NCBI GenBank assembly: GCA_017432545.1
Contig: JAFRJA010000206.1
Coordinates: forward strand, 1 to 39,400
Direction of reading: 5' to 3'
DNA from: Erysipelotrichaceae bacterium
GTDB lineage: Bacteria > Bacillota_I > Bacilli_A > Erysipelotrichales > Erysipelotrichaceae
DNA: 39,400 nucleotides
Positions within the stretch are counted from its first letter, which is position 1. Each line of letters begins with the position of its first letter. The notes below the pieces were generated by a model, which saw nothing but the letters and a program-made list of their open reading frames with translations, searched no databases and was not told the origin of the DNA. Shown here one piece after another: positions 26,135 to 33,376 of this stretch. A program made the translations under genes and the position numbers.

Positions 26135-26147
26135 TGGTGGAGAATAG
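26135..26147. repeat. Right attachment-site copy, within tRNA-Ala
   Basis: TGGTGGAGAATAG, the complement of the last ten bases of the tRNA plus CCA; identical to 22287-22299. Confidence 0.75.
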
Positions 26148-26210
26148 GGGATTCGAACCCCTGACCCCCTGCTTGCAAAGCAGGTGCTCTCCCAACTGAG
26201 CTAATTCCCC
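26135..26210 (-). tRNA. tRNA-Ala (TGC)
   Basis: A 76-base tRNA with CCA encoded. The acceptor stem GGGGAAT pairs with ATTCTCC (one G-U), the D-loop is AGCTCAGTTGGGAGAGC, the anticodon loop TTTGCAA has TGC, and the T-arm is GGGGTTCGAATCCCC. It keeps all parts although it is the insertion target of the island. Confidence 0.96.
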
Positions 26211-26215
26211 AGGAT

Positions 26216-26292
26216 TGGTGGGCCTGATAAGACTTGAACTTGCGACCTCGCCCTTATCAGGGGCGCGCTCTAACCACCTGAGCTACAGGCCC
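26216..26292 (-). tRNA. tRNA-Ile (GAT)
   Basis: A 77-base tRNA with CCA encoded. Acceptor GGGCCTG pairs with the 3' CAGGCCC (with mismatch tolerance at the junction). The anticodon stem-loop CCCCTGATAAGGGG has GAT, and the T-arm carries GTTCAAGTC. It precedes tRNA-Ala by 5 bases on the minus strand. The Ile-Ala pair is the one often found in rRNA spacers, but no rRNA is in the window. Confidence 0.96.
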
Positions 26293-26336
26293 ACGATTAC
26301 TACGAAACTCATGAAAACATGACTTCGTGCTTAATC

Positions 26337-26366
26337 ATTCTACTTCAGGAAGAGAGCTATTGTCAA
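26337..26366 (-). promoter_or_regulatory. Promoter of the tRNA-Ile/tRNA-Ala operon
   Basis: Minus-strand TTGACA (26361-26366), 18-base spacer, TAGAAT (26337-26342), about 45 bases before tRNA-Ile. The same pair of hexamers and spacer drives the T-box leader at 35618-35647. Confidence 0.75.
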
Positions 26367-26373
26367 CAAAAAC

Positions 26374-26403
26374 TTGTAATATTGATTAAAAGTAAACTAT
26401 AAT
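26374..26403 (+). promoter_or_regulatory. Promoter of the secreted-protein gene
   Basis: TTGTAA, 18 bases, TATAAT (26398-26403). The predicted start is about 8 bases before ATG 26418, with no ribosome site between. Confidence 0.6.
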
Positions 26404-26417
26404 AATATTTACCCAGT

Positions 26418-27092
26418 ATGAAAAAAATATTAACTTACATAGCGATAATCAGTTTTGTGTTGCTGATCTGCGGCTTTACCGGTTTTTCGACTTCCAAAGA
26501 TGACAATGAAGGTTTTGTTTTTGACATCAATGATCTCTATGATTATCAGAAACAGTTCAAGTCTGAACCACTGACAGTCTGCTCAACAAATGATGCCAAG
26601 ACCTATATGGATTATCGTATGACCAACCTGGTCGATTCCAGACAGTACCAGTTCTTACGTTATGAATGTACAGTTGATAAGAATACCGGTTTCCTTTATG
26701 ACAAGGATGGTTTCATTGCTGTAGCTTTAGGATCATACTATGGTGTGATCGGCGACCGTTTCTATTTCACTCTGGATTCAGGTGTAGTTTTACCGTTAGT
26801 AAAAGGTGAAGAAAAAGCGGATGTCGATACAGACTGGGAAGGCTGCTATCACACGATCGATGGTTCAGTTATCGAGTTTGTCATCGATGATGATTATGCC
26901 AGTGCCTATTTTGGTACCAACTCCAACGGTTATGTACTTGATGGCAACTACAACAATTACTCATTATTCAACGGGGGCATCGCAAAGGTTGAAAAAGTAT
27001 TAGAAGAAAAAAACGATAAGATCGTTTCGTTTCAGATTGATAATACTGTCCCTACTAACATTGATATCTTCAATTACGCTTCAGGTTATTGA
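26418..27092 (+). CDS. Secreted or membrane-anchored protein of unknown function
   Basis: A 224-residue protein with a clear N-terminal signal sequence (MKK, then hydrophobic residues 4-22, LLICGFTGFST). A Cys at about 18 is present, but the preceding residues do not make a good lipobox. The rest is acidic, rich in Asp, Tyr and Asn, and probably all-beta; I recognise no family. It is preceded by a promoter whose start lies only about 8 bases from the ATG and no ribosome site, so translation would begin on a nearly leaderless message. It stands alone, divergent from the tRNA operon, and ends at its own terminator. Confidence 0.75.
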   Translation: MKKILTYIAIISFVLLICGFTGFSTSKDDNEGFVFDINDLYDYQKQFKSEPLTVCSTNDAKTYMDYRMTNLVDSRQYQFLRYECTVDKNTGFLYDKDGFIAVALGSYYGVIGDRFYFTLDSGVVLPLVKGEEKADVDTDWEGCYHTIDGSVIEFVIDDDYASAYFGTNSNGYVLDGNYNNYSLFNGGIAKVEKVLEEKNDKIVSFQIDNTVPTNIDIFNYASGY

Positions 27093-27126
27093 TAACAAAC
27101 CTAAACGCAAAGGAAGAAAGATGAAG

Positions 27127-27147
27127 TCAGCTTAATAGCTGATTTTT
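27127..27147 (+). terminator. Terminator after the secreted-protein gene
   Basis: TCAGCT-TAAT-AGCTGA followed by TTTTT. The T-run touches the stop codon of the convergent PPTase gene. Confidence 0.82.
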
Positions 27148-27811
27148 ATTTTAGATTTATGATTCTGGTTTCAAACTGTTTATCAGGTGAACAGACACTG
27201 ATGCAGTAATCATTTAGGATATCAGACTCAGATAGGAATAATGTTTTATTATCCTTGTTTATAATTCTGTTTCCATCTGCGTCTGTTTCGATCAGAAATG
27301 AATCAAGCGGGCAATGCAGACCTTCACCGGTATACTTTATATAGCTTTCCTTCATTGTCCATAATCTGAAGAACAGTTTTTTTCTTTCTTCTTCGTTCTC
27401 ACAATTTAAAAGTTCCTGATATTCTTCTGTAGTAAAAAAGCGCTTGGCTACATTCAGATCATATTTTCTGAGCTTTTCTATATCACAACCGATTTTCTTA
27501 TCTGAGACTGCCAGAATGACATAGTCATTGCTGTGGGAAACAGAGAAATGGAAATCAGGACAATTCAAAAGATATGGCTTGCCATAAGGGCCAAACTCAT
27601 GAACAAGTTCATCAAGTTCATATACTTTACTGTTTAATGCTTCTTTGATCAGCAGTTCTGAAGCGATCGACCGTTTCTTATCATCTGAACCATAATAGTG
27701 GTCGATCTTTTCTTTACGCTGTATCGACATCGCATCATAAGCCTGTTTATAGAAAACAGGATCATCAAGTGTTCTGATCGAAGCAATAAATAATTCATTC
27801 ATTTCTTTCAC
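27146..27811 (-). CDS. 4'-phosphopantetheinyl transferase, Sfp type
   Basis: A 221-residue Sfp-superfamily enzyme. The motifs in order are FGPYGKPYL (73-81), FHFSVSHS (87-94), the Mg-binding GCDIE (108-112) and WTMKESYIKYTGEGL (151-165). It moves phosphopantetheine from CoA to a serine of carrier proteins. The open frame begins with GTG 27811, but ATG 27802 is equally possible; neither has a strong ribosome site. Sfp-type enzymes usually serve secondary metabolism, and the only dedicated carrier seen here is the ACP at 11508, so I link the two (inference). No gene next to it is related. Confidence 0.9.
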   Translation of the reverse strand: MKEMNELFIASIRTLDDPVFYKQAYDAMSIQRKEKIDHYYGSDDKKRSIASELLIKEALNSKVYELDELVHEFGPYGKPYLLNCPDFHFSVSHSNDYVILAVSDKKIGCDIEKLRKYDLNVAKRFFTTEEYQELLNCENEEERKKLFFRLWTMKESYIKYTGEGLHCPLDSFLIETDADGNRIINKDNKTLFLSESDILNDYCISVCSPDKQFETRIINLK

Positions 27812-28228
27812 AGTTTACCGCATCACACTCGCTTGCACAACAGCACGGATAATCATAATATTACTATCTGATATTTTTGTAATCGCAAGGAAAGCCATGA
27901 AGATTGTCGATGATCTCGATCAAAGGAAAAAACAGGTCTTTAACTGAGGATTGACATCTTTTAAAGATGTGAACAAAATAGCACTACAAAATCAACGAAC
28001 AAAAAATGCACCAAGGTATAGAAACTGTTCGAAGAAAAGCAGTAACAGGAAGCGTAGTTGCATAACCGAATCGATGATTCTTTCTGGAAAATTGCAATCA
28101 TAAAAGAAGACGTTATCCCTTGATTTGATGAAAAAGAACCTTTTATATTGGGATACAGGGATTTTTTCTTAACGAGAATTCTTTAGTACAATAATCGTAT
28201 CTGAAAGTATATAAATCAGAAACTATAT

Positions 28229-28254
28229 GGTGGTAATATCTCCACCTCTTTTTT
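28229..28254 (+). terminator. Terminator upstream of the miaA fusion gene
   Basis: GGTGG-TAATATCT-CCACC followed by TCTTTTTT. No gene ends before it on this strand, so it must end an unannotated RNA, or it insulates the next promoter. Confidence 0.75.
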
Positions 28255-28274
28255 AAGGGATAATAAAACTTGTC

Positions 28275-28280
28275 TATAAT
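28275..28280 (+). promoter_or_regulatory. -10 element giving a leaderless miaA-fusion message
   Basis: TATAAT ends 6 bases before ATG 28287, so the predicted transcript starts at the A of the ATG. There is no room for a ribosome site. Confidence 0.55.
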
Positions 28281-28286
28281 GGAAGT

Positions 28287-29660
28287 ATGCTGCAGATCAG
28301 AAAAAGTAGAAAAGAAGATCTCGATAAACTTGCTGAGATATTTGCGATCGCCAGAAAGGCGATGAAGGACAGCGGCAATCCCAATCAGTGGAAAGACGAT
28401 CGTCCGGCAATGAGCACAGTCGAGAGAGATATTGAAAACGGCAATTCCTATGTAGTCACAGAAAATGACGAGATCGTAGGAACCTTTGCTTATATAGTTG
28501 GGGTTGATCCGACTTATATTGAAATAGATGGCCAATGGCTCAATGATGATGATTACGGAACGATCCACAGGATAGCTTCAAATGGAAAGGCGAAAGGTGT
28601 CCTCAAGAGCGTTCTTGATTTTGCGTCTTCAAAAGGGATCGATATCCGCATCGATACGCATGAAGACAATAAGATCATGCGCCATCTCTTAGAGAAATAT
28701 GGTTTCAAGTATTGTGGGATAATCATTACCGACGATAATACGCCACGTCTGGCTTTTCAGAAGGCAGCGGATAAAAAACAGAAAGTGCTGGTGATCGTGG
28801 GCCCAACGGCGGTAGGCAAGACAGCTTTCGGGATCAGATGCGCCAATGAGTTCAACGGCGAGATCATTTCCGGTGATTCGATTCAGATCTATAAGGGACT
28901 TGATATCGGTTCGGCTAAACCTTCAAAGGAAGAGCTTGCTCAGGCAACTCATTATTTAATAGATATCAGTGAAACTGACGGCAATTACAGCGTCAAACAG
29001 TTTCAGGAATTATCGCGCAAATGTATTGATGAGATCAGTGAAAAAGATAAACTGCCTATCATCGTCGGTGGTACAGGTCTATATATAAAAGCGGCTTTAT
29101 ATGATTATGTTTTTTATGATGAAGAAGAAGACGATGATCAGTATGAGAGTTTCAGTAATGAACAGCTTTATGAAATGTTGAAGGAAAAAGATCCTGAGGC
29201 TTTAGAAAAGATCCACATCAACAATCGCAAACGCCTGATCAGAGCTTTGAACATCTATGAAAAACATCATAAGGGAATATCGGAAATAAAAGCTGAACAG
29301 GAACATAAGCCTTTATATGACTGTTTGATCATCGGCTTGACCTGTTCAAGAGAAGAACTGTATAGAAGGATCGATGAAAGAGTCGATCTGATGATGAAGA
29401 AAGGTTTACTGAAAGAGATAGAAACATTACTGAATTCAGGAATAACTTTTGACAACCAGTGCATGCAGGCAATAGGCTATAAGGAATTCAGAGATTATTT
29501 TGCAGGTAACAGCAGCGAAGAAGAATGTGTGGAAAAAGTTAAAGTCAATTCCCGACACTTTGCGAAAAGACAGTATACTTTCTTCAATAATCAGCTGAAT
29601 GTTGAATGGTTTGAAGATAAGGATGAAGCTTTCAAGAGGGTGGCAGAATGGTTGATCTGA
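28287..29660 (+). CDS. miaA: GNAT acetyltransferase-MiaA fusion (tRNA dimethylallyltransferase)
   Basis: A 457-residue two-domain protein. Residues 1 to about 160 form a GNAT N-acetyltransferase (IRKSRKEDLDKLAEIF start, IHRIASNGKAKG acetyl-CoA loop, MRHLLEKYGFKYCG end). Residues about 167-457 form a complete MiaA: P-loop GPTAVGKT at 172-179, SGDSIQIYKGLDIGSAKP, IVGGTGLYIKA, and CMQAIGYKEF. MiaA adds the isopentenyl group to A37 of tRNAs reading UNN codons. The fusion is seamless, with a short Lys-rich linker. The acetyl target is unknown. The message appears leaderless. The next gene overlaps its end by 13 bases. Confidence 0.9.
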   Translation: MLQIRKSRKEDLDKLAEIFAIARKAMKDSGNPNQWKDDRPAMSTVERDIENGNSYVVTENDEIVGTFAYIVGVDPTYIEIDGQWLNDDDYGTIHRIASNGKAKGVLKSVLDFASSKGIDIRIDTHEDNKIMRHLLEKYGFKYCGIIITDDNTPRLAFQKAADKKQKVLVIVGPTAVGKTAFGIRCANEFNGEIISGDSIQIYKGLDIGSAKPSKEELAQATHYLIDISETDGNYSVKQFQELSRKCIDEISEKDKLPIIVGGTGLYIKAALYDYVFYDEEEDDDQYESFSNEQLYEMLKEKDPEALEKIHINNRKRLIRALNIYEKHHKGISEIKAEQEHKPLYDCLIIGLTCSREELYRRIDERVDLMMKKGLLKEIETLLNSGITFDNQCMQAIGYKEFRDYFAGNSSEEECVEKVKVNSRHFAKRQYTFFNNQLNVEWFEDKDEAFKRVAEWLI

Positions 29661-30361
29661 GCAGAATGGAATACCTGATCGGGAAAGAAGGATTAGAGAA
29701 GATCAGAAATAAAAAAGTTATGGTCTGTGGCTGCGGCGGTGTCGGTTCTTTTGTGGCGGAAGCTTTATGCCGCTCTGGCTTGGGAGAGATCACGCTGGTT
29801 GATTTTGACAAGGTCGAACCTTCCAATCTCAACCGTCAGCTGATGTCGGAAAAAGACAACATCGGTAAAAAGAAAACAGAAGCTTTAAAGGAAAGACTGG
29901 AAAAAGTATCTGATACAAAGGTTTATACGATCGATACTTTTATCAATGATGACTTCAAGATCGATAAGGAATATGATTATGTAGTTGACTGTATCGATGT
30001 CTTAGCCAGTAAATATGCCTTAGTCAGAAAATGTCATGAGAAGAATATCCCGGTACTTTCTTCTTTGGGTTCAGCCAGACGCATGAAACCGGAGAATATA
30101 AAACTGACAACGCTTGATAAGACAAAGAATGATCCTCTGGCTAAAGCGTTCAGAAATATCGTAAAGAAAGACAACTATCATCATAAGATCGAAGTTGTCT
30201 ATACCGATACACCGGCTATCAAGACCGGCATCATCAAGGAAGGCAATACCAGCAAGGAAAAGTATCCTCTGGGATCCAGTATCTTTGTGGTGGGAAGTGT
30301 GGGTTTATTTATCGCTTCGATAGTATATGAAAGGTTATTGAAAGAAAATGAAATTTGCTGA
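29648..30361 (+). CDS. tcdA: tRNA threonylcarbamoyladenosine dehydratase (TcdA)
   Basis: A 237-residue ThiF/E1-like enzyme. The ATP-binding loop CGCGGVGSFVAEAL is near residue 26, followed by VDFDKVEPSNLNRQ and the DCIDVLASKYALV segment typical of TcdA/CsdL. It cyclises t6A37 of tRNA to ct6A using ATP. It overlaps the MiaA fusion by 13 bases and the next gene by 14, so it lies in a tight operon. The pairing with MiaA is sensible, since both modify or mature position 37 of tRNA anticodon loops. The C-terminus carries a hydrophobic tail (LGSSIFVVGSVGLFIAS), as is usual. Confidence 0.92.
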   Translation: MVDLSRMEYLIGKEGLEKIRNKKVMVCGCGGVGSFVAEALCRSGLGEITLVDFDKVEPSNLNRQLMSEKDNIGKKKTEALKERLEKVSDTKVYTIDTFINDDFKIDKEYDYVVDCIDVLASKYALVRKCHEKNIPVLSSLGSARRMKPENIKLTTLDKTKNDPLAKAFRNIVKKDNYHHKIEVVYTDTPAIKTGIIKEGNTSKEKYPLGSSIFVVGSVGLFIASIVYERLLKENEIC

Positions 30362-32039
30362 ATTAAAGTACAACCATCTCGATTATGAAAAGCTGAGAGA
30401 AGAATTTGAAGAGAAACTGGGGCGTTTAAAAAACGCAAAGGGCCTTAAGGAATACCTCGATGTTTTTAAAGAAATAAATGTATTTCGTGGTCATATCTCA
30501 TCGATGAAGGAACTGTGTTCGATCAGACATACGATCAATACTGTGGATGAGTATTATGACAAAGAGAATCAATACTGGGATGAAACAACGCCACGACTTC
30601 AGAAATATGAAGTTGAATTTGGCAAGATTCTTTTAAGAAGTCCTTATCGTAAATATGCAGGAATTCCGGAATCTTTATATAAGACTTTTGAGAATACTCT
30701 GAAGTCTTTTGATGAAGCGATCATAGAAGATCTGCAGAAAGAGAATATCCTGATCTCGGAATATGGCAAGCTCAAGGCTTCAGCCAGAATCGAATTTGAG
30801 GGCAAGATCTATAATCTGGCTTCGATCGTTCCGTTAATGAATGATCACGATCGCGAAGTGAGAAAGAAGGCAACTAAAGCCTATACTGATTTCTTCGCGG
30901 AAAATGAAGCTAAATTTGATGAGATCTATGACAAACTCGTTCATCTCAGAGATAAAATGGCTAAGAAACTGGGCTATGAAAACTATATCCCTCTAGGCTA
31001 TATCAGGATGAACCGTCTCGATTATGATCGCCAGATGGTCAAGAATTACCGCGATCAGGTCATAAAGGATATCGTTCCTTTAAGTGTGGAATTAAAGAAA
31101 AGACAGGCTCAGAGGATCGGTGTCGATAAACTTGAATACCATGATACAGGCTACAGTTTCAGAAGCGGCAATCCTTTGCCTCATGGGGATCTTGATGAAC
31201 TGGTTGATGCAGCTTTAAAGATGTACACTGAGATGTCACAAGAGACAGGCGAGTTCTTTAAGATGATGGTCGATGAGGAACTGTTTGATCTGCCGACCCG
31301 CGAGAATAAAGAAATGGGCGGTTACTGTACCGGTATCTATGACTATAAAGTACCGTTTATCTTTTCCAATGCGAATGGTACAGCCAAGGATGTCGATACT
31401 TTGACACATGAAGCCGGACATGCCTTCCAGGCTTATTGCAGTTTTAAGAATGTCGATATTCCGGATCTGAGCTTCCCGACGATGGAAGCAGCCGAGATCG
31501 ATTCGATGTCGATGGAGTTCTTTGCGCATCCGTGGTCTGAACTGTTCTTTAAAGAGGATGCGGATAAATACCGCTATCATCACATCGAAAGTGCGATAAA
31601 TTTCTTACCTTATGGCTGTCTCGTGGACCATTTCCAGCATGAAGTCTATGATAATCCGGAAATGACCCCTCAAGAAAGAAAAGCCTGCTTCAGAAGATTA
31701 GAGAAGATCTATAAACCGGATATCGATTATAGGGATTATGACATCTTTGAAAGAGGCGGCTACTTCTTCATGCAGGGACATATCTTTCAGGTGCCTTTCT
31801 ACTATATCGATTACACCTTGGCTCAGGTCTGTGCCTTGCAGTTTTTTATCAGGATGTTAGATAAAGATGAAGACTTCTGGAAAGATTATCTGCATATCTG
31901 CAGTATCGGCGGTACCAAGAGTTTTGTGGAGATTGTCAAGGACGCCCATCTGAAAGTTCCTTTTGAAGAAGGCTGTCTTAAAGAAGTCGCTTCAAGGATC
32001 AAAGAAGAACTTGATAAAGTTGATGATACAAAACTTTAA
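30348..32039 (+). CDS. M3-family oligoendopeptidase (PepF type)
   Basis: A 563-residue cytosolic zinc peptidase. The HEAGH motif is at 354-358 and the third ligand is in the FPTMEAAEIDSMSMEFF segment. The helical N-terminal half and the YIDYTLAQVCALQFF region are those of PepF/M3 oligopeptidases. It cleaves short peptides taken up or produced in the cell. It overlaps the tcdA stop by 14 bases and is the last gene of the miaA operon. No signal peptide. Confidence 0.92.
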   Translation: MKFAELKYNHLDYEKLREEFEEKLGRLKNAKGLKEYLDVFKEINVFRGHISSMKELCSIRHTINTVDEYYDKENQYWDETTPRLQKYEVEFGKILLRSPYRKYAGIPESLYKTFENTLKSFDEAIIEDLQKENILISEYGKLKASARIEFEGKIYNLASIVPLMNDHDREVRKKATKAYTDFFAENEAKFDEIYDKLVHLRDKMAKKLGYENYIPLGYIRMNRLDYDRQMVKNYRDQVIKDIVPLSVELKKRQAQRIGVDKLEYHDTGYSFRSGNPLPHGDLDELVDAALKMYTEMSQETGEFFKMMVDEELFDLPTRENKEMGGYCTGIYDYKVPFIFSNANGTAKDVDTLTHEAGHAFQAYCSFKNVDIPDLSFPTMEAAEIDSMSMEFFAHPWSELFFKEDADKYRYHHIESAINFLPYGCLVDHFQHEVYDNPEMTPQERKACFRRLEKIYKPDIDYRDYDIFERGGYFFMQGHIFQVPFYYIDYTLAQVCALQFFIRMLDKDEDFWKDYLHICSIGGTKSFVEIVKDAHLKVPFEEGCLKEVASRIKEELDKVDDTKL

Positions 32040-32093
32040 ATAATTTCCCTTTAATAAAATCATACATATATAGTAAAGGAGGATTTTGAAATA

Positions 32094-32270
32094 ATGGATC
32101 AATATCAGGTAAATCGTGATGAGTGTATTTATTGCGGAGCGTGCATTGACGGATGCCCTGTCGGAGCAATCCAGGACGATGGCAGTGCAGCTGAAATTAA
32201 TGTGGATGATTGCATAGGCTGCGGAAATTGCGCCGACAATTGCCCTGTGGGAGCTATCACAAGACGTTAA
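32094..32270 (+). CDS. 2x[4Fe-4S] ferredoxin
   Basis: A 58-residue ferredoxin of the clostridial type. Two clusters are supplied by CIYCGACIDGCPVGAI and CIGCGNCADNCPVGAI, with the expected Cys-x2-Cys-x2-Cys-x3-Cys-Pro spacing in both. It carries electrons in anaerobic metabolism. The ribosome site AAAGGAGG lies 11 bases before ATG 32094, slightly far. It is a single gene with its own terminator, and fits an anaerobe. Confidence 0.95.
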   Translation: MDQYQVNRDECIYCGACIDGCPVGAIQDDGSAAEINVDDCIGCGNCADNCPVGAITRR

Positions 32271-32277
32271 CGTTAAG

Positions 32278-32304
32278 CCGGAATTAAAATTCCGGTTTTT
32301 TTTT
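32278..32304 (+). terminator. Terminator of the ferredoxin gene
   Basis: CCGGAAT-TAAA-ATTCCGG followed by nine Ts. Confidence 0.92.
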
Positions 32305-32392
32305 ATTGCTTAAATAGTTTTGTATGGTGTCCGCTTTTTTACCCACCTGTCATTATCAGACCATAGTAGATTAATAGTGTCAGGAGGGTCGT

Positions 32393-32572
32393 ATGAAAAA
32401 AGCAGAACAGTTAAGTGAACTCAATATCGGTCAGCACATTTTTGTGATAAGTGATGATAATCGCAAGGAGTACGTGATCAGATCACTGGAAGACAAACTG
32501 GTCCCTTATATCGTGGCTACGGACAACAGCTCTCATTCCTTGAACAAGGGAATCTGGATCAAGGAAACATGA
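32393..32572 (+). CDS. Conserved-looking small protein (59 residues)
   Basis: MKKAEQLSELNIGQHIFVIS and on to GIWIKET. ATG 32393 has the ribosome site AGGAGGG at 6 bases, and the frame ends exactly at a terminator, so it is a real gene. The mix of alternating hydrophobic residues suggests a small beta-barrel. I recognise no family and no membrane segment. It stands alone between the ferredoxin and the tryptophan transporter. Confidence 0.72.
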   Translation: MKKAEQLSELNIGQHIFVISDDNRKEYVIRSLEDKLVPYIVATDNSSHSLNKGIWIKET

Positions 32573-32595
32573 AAGGCGCATTTTCAGCGCCTTTT
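32572..32595. terminator. Terminator between convergent genes
   Basis: AAAGGCGC-ATTTTCA-GCGCCTTT, overlapping the stop codon of the small gene and touching that of the ABC ATPase. Confidence 0.8.
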
Positions 32596-33376
32596 AAGAT
32601 AATAAGATTTTGTCGTCTAAGTCTTTACCGACAGTGTCCTTGAATTTTCTGACGAGATCAGCTACTTCGAGTTTTTCTCTTTCTTCCCCCGATACATCAT
32701 ATATGATCTTTCCTTCTGCCAGCATCAAGGTCCTGTTTCCTAACCTCAGGGCCTGTTCCATGTTGTGGGTGATCATCAGACAAGTGATGTGATTTTCGGA
32801 AACGATCTTTTCCGTCAGCTCGATGACCTTCTTGCCACTTTCCGGATCTAAAGCGGCTGTGTGTTCATCAAGAAGTAACAGCTTCGGTGGATTGATCGTA
32901 GCCATGATCAGGGTCAGAGCCTGTCTTTGCCCACCGGATAATAATCTGACCGGTGTGTTCATCCTGTCTTCAAGACCCATATCGAGTTCCTTGAGTTTTT
33001 CTCGTAAGTATTCTTTTTCTTTTTTGTTTGGAATCGAGAGCCAGCCACCCTGTTTGGCTGCCAGCATCAGATTCTCATAGACACTTAAGTCAGGTGCTGA
33101 TCCCAGCATCGGATCCTGGAAGAGCCTTCCTATATAGCTGGCTCTTTCGTATTCTTCATCCATCGTGACGTTCTTGCCATCGATGAAGATCTTTCCTTCA
33201 TCGGAGAAGATCGAACCGGCGATCAAAGAGAACAGGGTGGATTTGCCTGAACCGTTGGCACCGATCAGACAGATGAATTCGCCATCATCGACTTTAAGCG
33301 AGAGATTATCGATCGCTTTCTGAGCGCAGGAAGTATCAGGATTGAATGTCTTGGAGACATTGATCATTTCTAACAT
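32594..33376 (-). CDS. trpZ: ABC transporter ATPase, tryptophan uptake (TrpZ-like)
   Basis: A 260-residue ATPase with Walker A GANGSGKST, the signature LLSGGQRQAL, Walker B LLLLDEHTAALDP, and H-loop ITHNM. The His in DEHTAALD (for the usual DEATSALD) is a feature of this transporter family. It overlaps the permease gene by 7 bases, and with it and the lipoprotein forms a complete importer. The substrate assignment rests on the UGG T-box leader upstream of the operon; the symbol follows the published trpXYZ usage. Confidence 0.82.
   Translation of the reverse strand: MLEMINVSKTFNPDTSCAQKAIDNLSLKVDDGEFICLIGANGSGKSTLFSLIAGSIFSDEGKIFIDGKNVTMDEEYERASYIGRLFQDPMLGSAPDLSVYENLMLAAKQGGWLSIPNKKEKEYLREKLKELDMGLEDRMNTPVRLLSGGQRQALTLIMATINPPKLLLLDEHTAALDPESGKKVIELTEKIVSENHITCLMITHNMEQALRLGNRTLMLAEGKIIYDVSGEEREKLEVADLVRKFKDTVGKDLDDKILLS

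Larger units (their letters stand above)
22287..26147. mobile_element. tRNA-Ala-inserted genomic island with type IIL R-M gene
   Basis: A 3.86-kb segment bounded by a 13-bp direct repeat, TGGTGGAGAATAG, at 22287-22299 and 26135-26147. The right copy is the 3' end of tRNA-Ala with its CCA (minus strand). The left copy has no tRNA attached. An integrase remnant ends 67 bases from the tRNA, the standard position for an integrase. Near-identical CCACGGAT double repeats sit just inside both ends. Cargo: one R-M gene and a probable structured RNA. The element brought its own replacement terminator for the tRNA operon. The integrase is broken, so the island is likely fixed. Confidence 0.75.
27812..28286. 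other. 475-base gap with a promoter-like box, inverted repeat and terminator
   Basis: TTGACA (27951-27956) is overlapped by the inverted repeat ACATCTT-TTA-AAGATGT (27954-27970), with a weak CAAAAT 17 bases on. About 270 bases later a terminator stands (28229-28254). In between there is no convincing gene; a 19-residue frame at 28006-28065 has no ribosome site. It may be a small RNA gene or a decayed region. Confidence 0.4.

Noticed and set aside
26135..26292. Spacer of an rRNA operon
   Set aside because: The Ile-Ala tRNA pair is typical of rRNA spacers, but no 16S or 23S sequence flanks it, and it has its own promoter and terminator.
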